Assembly: GCF_004023665.1 (NCBI RefSeq)
Contig: NZ_SAUF01000002.1
Span: 310,001-374,000, forward strand
Length of the DNA: 64,000 bases
Reading direction: 5' to 3'
Origin: Afifella aestuarii
GTDB taxonomy: Bacteria; Pseudomonadota; Alphaproteobacteria; Rhizobiales; Afifellaceae
A program made the translations under genes and the position numbers. The notes under the pieces were generated by a model. That model had not been told where the DNA came from and did no database searches. It saw nothing but the letters and a program-made list of their open reading frames with translations. Position 1 is the stretch's first letter. Each line of letters opens with the position of its first letter. Of the stretch, positions 35,772 to 43,903 are shown piece by piece.

Positions 35772-36757
35772 GCGCGCTTTTGGAAATGACGGGCGTCAAA
35801 CGCTTCTTCGGCGGCGGCCGCACCCTGTTCGGCGCGGCACGCCCGCGCGTGCATGCAGTTCAGGGCGTCGATCTTGCCGTGAAGGAGGGCGAGACGCTCG
35901 GAATTGTGGGCGAATCGGGCTGCGGGAAGTCGACGCTCGCGCGCATGCTCGTTGGCCTCGACCGGCCGTCGGAAGGCGAGATCACGCTCAAAGGCACGCC
36001 GCTCACCAGCTCTTTGGAGACGGCGCGCAAGATCCAGTATCTCTTCCAGGATCCGGTGGCCGCTCTCAATCCGCGCAAGACCATCCGCGCCATTCTGGAG
36101 GCGCCGATGATCCATCTTCTCGGCATGAAGAAGGAGAGGCGCAAGGCGCGGATGGACGAGCTGATGGAGGCGGTCAAACTCTCCTCCGATTTCCTCGACC
36201 GTTATCCGCACGAATTCTCCGGCGGCCAGGCGCAGAGGATCGGCATCGCCCGCGCGCTCGCGGCAGAAGCGGAGATCATCGTGCTCGACGAGCCGGTGTC
36301 CGCCCTCGATGTGTCGGTGCAGGCGCAGGTGCTCAATCTTCTGGAGGATCTGAAGGGGCGGCTCGGCCTCACCTATGTCTTCATCAGCCACGACCTCTCC
36401 GTCGTCGGCAATGTCTCGGACCGGGTGGCGGTCATGTATTTCGGCCGCATCGTGGAGATCGCCGAAACCCGCGAACTCTTCCGGCGCCCGCGCCATCCCT
36501 ATACGAAGCTCCTCTTCGATGCCGCGCCGGTGCCGGGGCAAAGGCGCATCCGCCGCGAGGTGGAGCTTGCCGAGCTGCCCGATCCTCTGAACCCGCCGCC
36601 GGGCTGTGCCTTCGCGCCCCGCTGTCCCCATGCACAGGCGAAATGCCGCGAGGTCTTGCCGACGCTCGATGTCGACCGGCCCTCGCCGACACAGGCGGCA
36701 GCCTGCTTTTTCCCGATCTCCGAGACACCCGCCGAGGCGGCGCGCGAAACCGCCTGA
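35768..36757 (+). CDS. Peptide ABC transporter ATP-binding protein (DppF-like)
   Basis: A 329-aa ATPase that pairs with the fused subunit. Walker A is GESGCGKS, the Q-loop FQDPVAALNP, the signature FSGGQAQR, Walker B IIVLDEPVSALD and the H-loop ISHDLSVV. The C-terminal oligo_HPY-type extension has [15 protein letters not shown]. Start ATG 35768 overlaps the previous stop (ATGA). Last gene of the importer operon. Confidence 0.94.
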   Translation: MSALLEMTGVKRFFGGGRTLFGAARPRVHAVQGVDLAVKEGETLGIVGESGCGKSTLARMLVGLDRPSEGEITLKGTPLTSSLETARKIQYLFQDPVAALNPRKTIRAILEAPMIHLLGMKKERRKARMDELMEAVKLSSDFLDRYPHEFSGGQAQRIGIARALAAEAEIIVLDEPVSALDVSVQAQVLNLLEDLKGRLGLTYVFISHDLSVVGNVSDRVAVMYFGRIVEIAETRELFRRPRHPYTKLLFDAAPVPGQRRIRREVELAELPDPLNPPPGCAFAPRCPHAQAKCREVLPTLDVDRPSPTQAAACFFPISETPAEAARETA

Positions 36758-36820
36758 GCGGGCGGCCCTCACTCCCAGTTTTGAACGCTTCTGCAAATGC
36801 GTGGCGAAAGCGCGCATTAG

Positions 36821-36840
36821 CCCTCCGTCGCATTGGAGGG
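36821..36840 (+). terminator. Small hairpin downstream of the ABC operon
   Basis: CCCTCC / GGAGGG, a 6-bp stem with an 8-nt loop, 63 bp after the ABC ATPase stop. There is no T-run after it, so termination is only a possibility. Confidence 0.35.
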
Positions 36841-36857
36841 CCTCTCAGATCATAATA

Positions 36858-36872
36858 TGAGAATAAAAGTCA
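36858..36872. promoter_or_regulatory. Iron-rhodo box (TGA-N9-TCA) before the feo region
   Basis: TGAGAATAAAAGTCA fits TGA-N9-TCA, the recognition pattern described for the iron regulator RirA in Rhizobiales. It lies 90 bp before the first gene of the iron block. A box with the same TGA/TCA ends and a similar spacer (ending AAAAG, also followed by GG) sits before the heme receptor at 46900. Confidence 0.6.
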
Positions 36873-36961
36873 GGATGAGGTCGGGCGGCCGAGCCGACCT
36901 GCGCATGCGCATCGTCAGCCAGCCGCCATCGTTGCAAAGCCCTTTCGGAAAGGACGCGATC

Positions 36962-37291
36962 GTGAAGGTTCGCCACGAGATGAGAATCGGAGCCTTTATC
37001 GCCGCGGCGATCGGTTTCAGTGTCACGCCGGCTCTGGCGCATACGCCGCTTTTCTCCTGCTACGACAATGGTGACGGGACCGTCCTCTGCGAGGGTGGTT
37101 TCTCCGATGGCTCCTCGGCCTCCAACGTGCCGATCAAGGTCAAGAATGGCGACGGGGAAACCGTTGCCGAGGGCAAGATGGACGAGAACTCGGAGTTCGA
37201 GTTCGACAAGCCGGACGGCACCTATTCCGTCCTCTTCGACGGCGGCGAGGGCCACCAGATCGAAGTCCCGGGCGACGAGATCGTCGAATAG
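36962..37291 (+). CDS. Small exported protein, first gene of the feo-region cluster
   Basis: A 109-aa protein with a signal peptide (MRIGAFIAAAIGFSVTPALA) and a mature domain of about 80 residues beginning HTPLFSCYDNGDGTVLC. The mature part is acidic and strand-rich (VPIKVKNGDGETVAEGKM; YSVLFDGGEGHQIEV), like a small beta-sandwich. It is not a family I can name with certainty. Start taken as GTG 36962 with AAGGA upstream; ATG 36980 is equally possible. It is 22 bp upstream of a DUF4198 gene and shares the predicted iron-regulated promoter, so a periplasmic role in metal uptake is inferred. Confidence 0.7.
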   Translation: MKVRHEMRIGAFIAAAIGFSVTPALAHTPLFSCYDNGDGTVLCEGGFSDGSSASNVPIKVKNGDGETVAEGKMDENSEFEFDKPDGTYSVLFDGGEGHQIEVPGDEIVE

Positions 37292-37313
37292 CGAAGCAAT
37301 GCGGAGAATGACG

Positions 37314-38102
37314 ATGAAGGCGATCTTATTCGCTCTTGCCGCCTCTGCGGCTTTTTTGGCGAGCCCGGCGCTGGCGCATTTCCAGCTCGTCTATACACCC
37401 GAGGTGAACCTGGAAAAGCCCGGAGATCTGCCGCTCAAGATGATCTTCTGGCATCCGATGGAAAACGGCCATGCCATGGATATGGGCGAGCCGGAGGAGT
37501 TTTTCGTAGTCTTCAAGGGCGAGAGGCAGGACCTCGCTCCGACGCTTGAGCCGATCACCTTCCACGGCGCCGAGAACGAGGCGAAGGCCTTCGAGGCGAC
37601 TGTGCCGGTGAAGCGCAACGGAGATTACATCTTCGCCCTGGTGCCGGCGCCCTATTACGAGCAGAGCGAAGACATCTACATCCAGCAGCTGACGAAATCC
37701 TTCGTCAACAAGGGCGGCATTCCGACCGGCTGGAACGAACCCGTCGGTCTGCCGACCGAGATCGTGCCCCTGAACAAGCCGACCAACATCGTCGCCGGTT
37801 CGACCTTCTCCGGCGTGCTTCTTTCCGATGGAAAGCCGGTGCCGGGCGGGGAGATCGAGATCGAGTACATGGCGGCGGAGCCCGATATCGATGCGGACAG
37901 GCCGGGCGATCCGACCGCCTCGCCGATGCCGGGCGGCGCACTTGTCGCGGTGACCGATGCCGATGGCGAGTTCACCTTCGGCGTTCCGAAGGCGGGCTTC
38001 TGGGGCTTTGCGGCGCTCGGTTCCGGCCCCGTCACCGAGCATGAGGGCAAGGAATTGAGCCAGGACGCGGTCATCTGGGTGCGCGCCTACGACCTCAACT
38101 GA
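37314..38102 (+). CDS. DUF4198-family periplasmic protein
   Basis: A 262-aa exported protein. A signal peptide (MKAILFALAASAAFLASPALA) is followed by HFQLVYTPEVNLEKPGDLPL, FHGAENEAKAFEATVPV, GDYIFALVPAPYYEQSEDIY, and a C-terminal carboxypeptidase-regulatory-like beta domain (GEIEIEYMAAEP; AVTDADGEFTFGVPKAGFWG). This matches DUF4198, a family frequently located beside nickel, cobalt or iron uptake genes. The ATG at 37314 is seven bases from GGAG. It likely binds or delivers metal in the periplasm, by context. A strong hairpin separates it from feoA. Confidence 0.82.
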   Translation: MKAILFALAASAAFLASPALAHFQLVYTPEVNLEKPGDLPLKMIFWHPMENGHAMDMGEPEEFFVVFKGERQDLAPTLEPITFHGAENEAKAFEATVPVKRNGDYIFALVPAPYYEQSEDIYIQQLTKSFVNKGGIPTGWNEPVGLPTEIVPLNKPTNIVAGSTFSGVLLSDGKPVPGGEIEIEYMAAEPDIDADRPGDPTASPMPGGALVAVTDADGEFTFGVPKAGFWGFAALGSGPVTEHEGKELSQDAVIWVRAYDLN

Positions 38103-38111
38103 AAATGAGAG

Positions 38112-38139
38112 CCTCCCCGCCGCTTTGCCGGCGGGGAGG
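38112..38139 (+). terminator. Strong hairpin between DUF4198 gene and feoA
   Basis: An 11-bp GC-rich stem (CCTCCCCGCCG / CGGCGGGGAGG) with a 6-nt loop begins nine bases after the DUF4198 stop. No T-run follows, so it may act as a partial terminator or an mRNA-stabilising element rather than a full stop. Confidence 0.55.
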
Positions 38140-38172
38140 ACGGTTCTGAGGGAAAACGGGTCGAGGATCGAT

Positions 38173-38550
38173 ATGAAAGGCCAGTTCTTCGGGATGCGCC
38201 GACTGCGCCGACGCCAGCGCCGACATTGCTCCGGATTGGGCCAGGGGGTGGGCCCAGGATTGGGCCAGGGGGCAGGCCAGGGCGGGATGCCCCGAGACGA
38301 GGCGCCATGCGGCCGGGACGGCTTTTGCTCGCTCAACGATCTCATGCCCGGAACCCATTGCCGGGTCGCCCGGCTGAAAGGCTGTGGCGCCATCCGCCAG
38401 CGGCTTCTCGACCTCGGCCTCGTCAATGGCGCCGAGGTGACGGTGATCAGGGCCGCGCCCTTGAACGATCCGATCGCGATCCGCGTCGGCAATGCGGTCT
38501 TGACGGTACGTCGCGCCGAAGCGGCGACGATCGAGGTGGAACGTGACTGA
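38173..38550 (+). CDS. feoA: FeoA with an atypical N-terminal extension
   Basis: A 125-aa protein whose last 75 residues are a FeoA SH3-like domain (SLNDLMPGTHCRVARLKGCG, IRQRLLDLGLVNGAEVTVIR, DPIAIRVGNAVLTVRRAEA). FeoA partners with FeoB in ferrous iron uptake. The first 50 residues are Arg- and Gly-rich (MRRLRRRQRR, then GLGQGVGPGLGQGAGQGG) and are encoded partly by a duplicated ~24-bp unit (38237-38284). Ordinary FeoA is about 75-85 aa. ATG 38173 has GAGG six bases before it. The stop overlaps the feoB start by eight bases. Confidence 0.88.
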   Translation: MKGQFFGMRRLRRRQRRHCSGLGQGVGPGLGQGAGQGGMPRDEAPCGRDGFCSLNDLMPGTHCRVARLKGCGAIRQRLLDLGLVNGAEVTVIRAAPLNDPIAIRVGNAVLTVRRAEAATIEVERD

Positions 38551-41098
38551 GAAATCGTCCGCCCCTGAGGGGGGCACGGGGCGGCGCCTGCGCGTGGCGC
38601 TCGCCGGACAGCAGAATGCCGGCAAATCGACGCTCTTCAATGCGCTGACGGGTGTGGCGCAGCACATTGCCAATTATCCGGGCGTCACCGTCGACAAGAA
38701 GAGCGGCTTTTATCTCGACCACGGCCGGCGGGTGGAGGTGGTGGACCTTCCCGGCACCTACAGCCTGACGTCGTTTTCTCTGGAAGAGCGCGTCGTGCGC
38801 CGCTTTCTCTACGAGGAGCGGCCCGACGTCGTGGTCAACGTGCTCGACGCCTCCAATCTGCGCCGTGGGCTTTATCTGACGGCGCAGCTCATCGAGCTCG
38901 GCCATCCGCTCATCGTCGTCGTCAACATGATGGATGTCGCCGAGCGGCGCGGCCTCAAGATCGATTTGAATGCGCTGGCGCGGAAGCTGAAGGTGCCGGT
39001 CGTGGCCTCGATCGGGCGCAAGGGCGTCGGCCGCGAGGAGCTGCGCGCCGCGATCCGCCGCATCGCCGACGAGCCGGACACCTCTCCCGCGATTTCCGAT
39101 GCGCGGCTCGATTATGGCGCGCTCGAAGAGACGATCAGTTGGGTGGAGGAGCGGCTCGCCGATTCCTCCGGCCTCGATGCCGGCGCCGCCGTGCAGGGGC
39201 TCGCCGTCAAACTCGTCGAAGGGGATGCCGAGGCGGTCCGGCTCGTGCGCGAAGATCCGCGTCAGGCCGTGTTCCTGGAGGACGTCGCCGAGGCGCGCAA
39301 GAATTTCGAGACGGCGCATGATCTCTCGACCGGCGACCATGTCGCGGCCATCCGCGACCGCTTTGCAGGCGAGATCGTCACCGCCTCTGTGAGGGAGAGC
39401 CGCAAGGGTGCGGTCTCCGCGTCGGAGCGTGTCGATCGGCTGCTTCTGCACCGGATTCTGGCGCCGATCTTCCTCGTTCTGGTCGTCTGGGGGATCTACG
39501 AGATCTCCATCGTCCAGGGCTACGAGCTCACCAAGGTGACCTGGCCGTTTCTCGCCTCCCTGCGCAATTTCGCGGCGCAATGGCTGCCGGAGGCGGGGTT
39601 TCTCTACGACCCGCAGATCCGCTCGCTCGGTCTGTGGATGGTCGATTCCGCGAACACGCTTTTGAACTACGTGCCGATCTTCCTGATCCTCTTCGCGCTG
39701 ATCGCGATTTTGGAGGATTCGGGCTACATGGCGCGGATCGCCTTCATTCTCGACCGGATCCTGCACCGCTTCGGCCTGCACGGGCAATCGACGCTGCCCT
39801 TCATTCTGGCGGGTGTCTTTGCCGGCGGCTGCGCCGTACCGGGCGTGATGGCGACGAAGGGCATTCCGGACGAACGGGCGCGGCTTGCGACGATCCTCAC
39901 CGTGCCGTTCATGAACTGCCTGGCGAAGATCCCGCTCTATACGCTTCTCATCAACATCTACTTCGTCGAGGCGAAGGGGCTCGTCCTCTTCTATCTGTCG
40001 ACGATCACCATCTTTGCCGCCCTGCTCGTTGCCAAGCTCCTCTCCGTCTCCGTGCTGCGCCACAAGGAGACGGCGCCTTTCGTGATGGAGCTGCCGCATT
40101 ACCATCTGCCGACGCTGACCGGCGTTCTGCGCCGCTCGATCGACCGCACCTGGCTCTACATCAAGAAGGTCGGCACCGTCGTCGTCGCCGTTTCCGTCGT
40201 CGTCTATGTGCTGTTGCAGTTTCCGGGCCTCAGTGCCGACCAGGAAGCCGTCTATGAGGGGCGGGCCGAGGTTGCGATCGCGGAGTTCTACGGCGAGATG
40301 GCGGGCAATCCTTATCTCGCCGCCGTGCCCGATCAGGAGGCGCTCACCGGCCTCGTCAACGTCTACACAGATTACCGCACCGAGAAGCTGATGGCGCAGG
40401 GGGCGGAGGCCTCAAGGGCCGTCGATGCGCGCTACGAAACCCGTTATCCCGACTTCTACCCGTTCCTGAAACGCTCCTCCGACAAAGAGGCGCGCGCGGC
40501 GGAGCGGGCGCTGAAGACGCTTGCGACGACGCGCAAGACGCTGAGGCGGGAGATGAAGGAAGAGCGGATCGTCAATTCGCTCCTCGGCCAGGTCGGGCGC
40601 AGCCTCGAACCGGTGACGCAGTTCGCGGGCTTCGACTGGAAGATCAACGTGGCGCTGCTCTCGTCTTTCGCGGCGCGCGAGAGCTCGGTCGCGACGCTCG
40701 GCGTTCTTTTCCAGCCATCGGATGGCGAGAACGACACGCTCGAAGAGCGCATGGGAACGGAGCAGCGCGCCGCCGGCTATTCGGCGCTCGGCGCCGTGGC
40801 GCTCATGCTCTTCTTCGCGCTCTATCCGCCCTGTCTCGCCACGACGATCATGGTGCGCGTGCAGACGCAATCCTATCGCTGGATGATCTTTTCGATCGTC
40901 TTCCCGACTTTTCTCGGCCTGAGCGTCGCGAGCGCCGTCTTCACGCTCGGCGGCATGTTCGCGCTGTCGGGGCTGCAGACGCTGACGATCACTTACTTCA
41001 CGGCTTTCGCGGCGGTGATCCTCGTCGGTCTCTTCAAGCGCCCCTTCGGCCGGGTCCTGCCGCCACCGGGCTATTCGCCGCGAGGCGCCTTGTCATGA
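38543..41098 (+). CDS. feoB: Ferrous iron transporter FeoB
   Basis: An 851-aa inner-membrane Fe2+ transporter. The N-terminal G domain has G1 GQQNAGKST, NYPGVTVDKKSG, G3 DLPGTYSL and G4 VVNMMD. A helical GDI domain follows. Two gate regions with FILAGVFAGGCAVPGVMATK and NCLAKIPLYTLL and then SSFAARESSVATLGVLF mark the membrane part. An insert between these blocks (about residues 570-675) is long and charged. Start is GTG at 38543, after GAGGTGGAAC. Family and function are firm. Confidence 0.96.
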   Translation: MTEKSSAPEGGTGRRLRVALAGQQNAGKSTLFNALTGVAQHIANYPGVTVDKKSGFYLDHGRRVEVVDLPGTYSLTSFSLEERVVRRFLYEERPDVVVNVLDASNLRRGLYLTAQLIELGHPLIVVVNMMDVAERRGLKIDLNALARKLKVPVVASIGRKGVGREELRAAIRRIADEPDTSPAISDARLDYGALEETISWVEERLADSSGLDAGAAVQGLAVKLVEGDAEAVRLVREDPRQAVFLEDVAEARKNFETAHDLSTGDHVAAIRDRFAGEIVTASVRESRKGAVSASERVDRLLLHRILAPIFLVLVVWGIYEISIVQGYELTKVTWPFLASLRNFAAQWLPEAGFLYDPQIRSLGLWMVDSANTLLNYVPIFLILFALIAILEDSGYMARIAFILDRILHRFGLHGQSTLPFILAGVFAGGCAVPGVMATKGIPDERARLATILTVPFMNCLAKIPLYTLLINIYFVEAKGLVLFYLSTITIFAALLVAKLLSVSVLRHKETAPFVMELPHYHLPTLTGVLRRSIDRTWLYIKKVGTVVVAVSVVVYVLLQFPGLSADQEAVYEGRAEVAIAEFYGEMAGNPYLAAVPDQEALTGLVNVYTDYRTEKLMAQGAEASRAVDARYETRYPDFYPFLKRSSDKEARAAERALKTLATTRKTLRREMKEERIVNSLLGQVGRSLEPVTQFAGFDWKINVALLSSFAARESSVATLGVLFQPSDGENDTLEERMGTEQRAAGYSALGAVALMLFFALYPPCLATTIMVRVQTQSYRWMIFSIVFPTFLGLSVASAVFTLGGMFALSGLQTLTITYFTAFAAVILVGLFKRPFGRVLPPPGYSPRGALS

Positions 41099-41111
41099 GG
41101 GGAGAGAGCCG

Positions 41112-41384
41112 ATGAACGCAGAAACGCAGCCGGCGATCGATCTGAGCCGCGAGGCGGCGACGGGGGGCTTCGAATGGCTCGCCGTTGCAGCGATCGTGCT
41201 TCTGGCCGTCGTCTTCCTGAAGAAAAAGCTCTTCCGGCGGCGGCCGTCCTGTGTCGATTGCGTCGGCCGCGGCAGCTGCAAGGAGGCCTGTTTCGCCCCG
41301 CTTGCCGTCCCGGAGGCGGATAACAGTCGCGACGGCGGAAATCACTCCGCGCGTTCGCGTCCGGACCTCACACCGAACGGGTGA
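41112..41384 (+). CDS. Small FeoB-associated Cys-rich membrane protein
   Basis: A 90-aa protein with one transmembrane helix (WLAVAAIVLLAVVFL) followed by basic residues and a Cys cluster CVDCVGRGSCKEAC. Its layout and its place 13 bp after feoB match the FeoB-associated Cys-rich membrane proteins found in other bacteria, which are thought to take the place of FeoC. The C-terminal tail overlaps the end of the convergent SDR gene by 17 bp. Confidence 0.78.
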   Translation: MNAETQPAIDLSREAATGGFEWLAVAAIVLLAVVFLKKKLFRRRPSCVDCVGRGSCKEACFAPLAVPEADNSRDGGNHSARSRPDLTPNG

Positions 41385-42072
41385 TGCCGCCGTCGATGCG
41401 GATGTTCTGGCCGGTGATGTAGCCGGCGCCGTCGGAGGCGAGGAAGGCGATCGTCGCGGCGACTTCCTCCGCCTGGCCGTAACGCCCCATCGGGATGCGC
41501 GCGCGGCGGTCTTCCTTTTCCGGCAGGCTGTCGATGAAGCCCGGCAGGACGTTGTTCATGCGCAGATTGTCGGCCGCATATTTGTCGGAGAAGAGCTTGG
41601 TGAAGGCGGCGAGCCCCGCCCGGAAGACGCCGGAGGTCGGAAACAGAGGATCCGGCTCGAAGACGGCGTAGGTCGAGATGTTGATGATCGTGCCGCCGCC
41701 AGATTTCAGCATGTGCGGCGTGACGAGGCGCGTCGGACGGATGACGTTCATCAGATAGACGTCGAGGCCGGCGTGCCAGTCGTCGTCGGAGATGTCGAGG
41801 ATCGGCCCCTTCGGTCCGTGCCCGGCGCTGTTGACGAGGACGTCGATGCGTCCGAAGCGCTCCATCGTGCCGGCGACGAGGCGCTCAAGATCTTTGGGCG
41901 ATTGGTTGGAGCCCGTGACGCCGAAGCCGCCAAGCTCCTCTGCGAGCTTTTCGCCCTTGCCGGAGGAGGAGAGGATCGCGACGGAAAAACCGTCTTCTGC
42001 GAGCTTGCGTGCCGCGGCGGCGCCCATGCCGCTGCCGCCGGCGGTGATGATCGCGACTTTTCGCTCTGCCAT
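41368..42072 (-). CDS. SDR-family oxidoreductase with altered catalytic tetrad
   Basis: A 234-aa short-chain dehydrogenase. The Rossmann nucleotide motif is TAGGSGMGAAAARKLA, NSAG is present, and the strand with the active-site Ser reads INISTYAV. The usual YxxxK is missing: the corresponding segment is TSGVFRAGLAAFTK, so both the Tyr and the Lys appear replaced. The C-terminal ITGQNIRIDGGITRSV is typical of SDRs. It may be a structural or non-canonical member. ATG 42072 has GAGGAGG seven bases upstream. It has no obvious functional link to the iron genes on either side. Confidence 0.85.
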   Translation of the reverse strand: MAERKVAIITAGGSGMGAAAARKLAEDGFSVAILSSSGKGEKLAEELGGFGVTGSNQSPKDLERLVAGTMERFGRIDVLVNSAGHGPKGPILDISDDDWHAGLDVYLMNVIRPTRLVTPHMLKSGGGTIINISTYAVFEPDPLFPTSGVFRAGLAAFTKLFSDKYAADNLRMNNVLPGFIDSLPEKEDRRARIPMGRYGQAEEVAATIAFLASDGAGYITGQNIRIDGGITRSV

Positions 42073-42171
42073 GTCGACCTCCTCAAGATTCGTCCCGCCG
42101 CTTATGGCATTGCGGCGTTGGCGACGAAACGGTGTTTGACAGGCGGGCGCGCCGCGAGCCGATCCGGAGCT

Positions 42172-43836
42172 TCAGGCGCTGCGACGCGCTGCCTCGATCG
42201 AGGCGAAGAGATTGAGAGCCTCCTGGGCTCCGAGCGCCTCGGAATAGAAGAAGCCCTGCGCCTGGTTGCAGCCCTGCTCGGCGAGAAGAAGGCGCTGCTC
42301 TTCGGTTTCCACGCCCTCCGCCGTCACCTCCAGGCCGAGGCCTGCGCCGAGGCCGACTAGGGCTTTGACGATCGCGGCACTTTCCGGGTCCGTCGCCATC
42401 GAATGGATGAAGCTGCGGTCGATCTTGATGCTGTCGAGCTTGAAATTGCGCAGGTGATAAAGGCTCGAATAGCCGGTACCGAAATCGTCGAGCGCGATGC
42501 GCACGCCGGCCTGGCGGAGCGTTCCGAGCGTCGCCTGCGCCGCGGCGAGATCGCGCACGAGGGCGCTCTCGGTGATCTCCAGTTCGAGCCTTTCGGCCGG
42601 AAAGCCGGTGCGGCCGAGGAGCGCGATGACCTTCATGCCGAAATTCGGATCGCGCAGGAGAAGCGGCGAGACGTTGAAGGAGAGCATGGTCTTGCCGGGC
42701 CAGGTGGCGGCGTCGTGGCAGGCCTTGCTGAGAAGGAGATCGGTCAAGGCGGTGATGAGGCCGCTGTCTTCGGCGACGGGGATGAAACGATCCGGCCCGA
42801 TCTTGCCGAGCTCCGGGTCGTCCCATCGCGCCAGGGCCTCGAAGCCTTTGACGGTGCCCGTCTTCATATCGACGAGCGGCTGATAGCTCGGCGTGATCGT
42901 CTGCGTCTGGATGGCCTCGCGGAGTGCGGCCTCGATGCGGCTGCGCTCGCGCACATGCTGATCCATCTCCTCTTCGAAGAAGCGCATGGCCGAATGGCCC
43001 TGGCCCTTCGCGCGGTAGAGCGCGATGTCTGCTTTCCGCAAGAGCTCCGCTGGCACGTCGCCGTCCTGGGGCGTGAGGCAAATGCCGATTGCGGTGCCGA
43101 CCGCGTGTTCGCCACCGCCCGCGCGGATCGGCGGAGTGAGCGCGTCGATGATGCGCAGAGCAAGACCGGTCGCCGCTTCCGCACCCGAAATATGCGTGGC
43201 GAGCACGGCGAACTCGTCGCCGCCGAGACGCGCCACGAGATCGTTTCCGCGCACTGCTCGGCGCAGCCGGGCCGCCACCTGCATCAGGACCTCGTCGCCG
43301 GCTGCATGCCCGAAGACGTCGTTCACCCGCTTGAAGCTGTTGAGATCGAGCATCATCACGGCATGGCTCGCATCGCTTCCGGGCGGCGAGGCTGCGGCCT
43401 CTTTCAGTGCGGCGTCGAACTGACGACGGTTCGGCAATCCCGTCAGCGCGTCATGAAAGGCGAGGCGCTGGATTTCCCGCGCCGTGCGGGCCTTCCGGGC
43501 GGCTTCCTGGCGCTCCCGGATCATGCGGCGCACGGCCCAGACGAGGCCGAGCAGGAAGATGACCGAGACGGCGATCAATTCGTCGCGCTCGACGCTCATC
43601 TCCGCCGGCGTGTCGCCCGCCGCGTTCGCGAAGATGTCGATGACGATGCCGACATAGAGCATCGCGAGCGTGGCGATCAGGACGATCGAGAAATCGATGA
43701 AGCGGAATTTATGACGGAGCACGAAGGCGATGGTCCTCTTCACGGATGGTCCGGACATGAAGGTTTCAACCCGCAATGTTCTTTTTCGCTCCATACGGAC
43801 AATCGATGAACGGGATCTAAAAGGCGCGCGCACCAC
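42172..43836 (-). CDS. Membrane GGDEF-EAL dual-domain c-di-GMP protein
   Basis: A protein of up to 554 aa. Two membrane segments (IDFSIVLIATLAMLYVGIVI; LIAVSVIFLLGLVWAV) lead into a GGDEF domain with RLGGDEFAVL and DALTGLPNRRQF, then an EAL domain with GFEALARW, NVSPLLL, ELEITESA, LDDFGTGYSSL, IKIDRSF and AEGVETEEQ. Both active sites look intact, so the protein could make or degrade c-di-GMP. The start is uncertain: GTG 43836/43833 have GAAGG nearby, while ATG 43794 and 43758 lack a clear ribosome-binding site. Confidence 0.9.
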   Translation of the reverse strand: MVRAPFRSRSSIVRMERKRTLRVETFMSGPSVKRTIAFVLRHKFRFIDFSIVLIATLAMLYVGIVIDIFANAAGDTPAEMSVERDELIAVSVIFLLGLVWAVRRMIRERQEAARKARTAREIQRLAFHDALTGLPNRRQFDAALKEAAASPPGSDASHAVMMLDLNSFKRVNDVFGHAAGDEVLMQVAARLRRAVRGNDLVARLGGDEFAVLATHISGAEAATGLALRIIDALTPPIRAGGGEHAVGTAIGICLTPQDGDVPAELLRKADIALYRAKGQGHSAMRFFEEEMDQHVRERSRIEAALREAIQTQTITPSYQPLVDMKTGTVKGFEALARWDDPELGKIGPDRFIPVAEDSGLITALTDLLLSKACHDAATWPGKTMLSFNVSPLLLRDPNFGMKVIALLGRTGFPAERLELEITESALVRDLAAAQATLGTLRQAGVRIALDDFGTGYSSLYHLRNFKLDSIKIDRSFIHSMATDPESAAIVKALVGLGAGLGLEVTAEGVETEEQRLLLAEQGCNQAQGFFYSEALGAQEALNLFASIEAARRSA

Positions 43837-43903
43837 GTGCCTTCAACGGAGCTGAACGGGAGTTCTAGCCGGGAATCGCTTGCGGGAGCCTTGCCGCCCT
43901 GCG

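Noticed and set aside
36778-36798. Irr-type (ICE) box TTTGAACGCTTCTGCAA
   Set aside because: Only a partial match to the ICE inverted repeat and too far upstream; the TGA-N9-TCA site is a better explanation.
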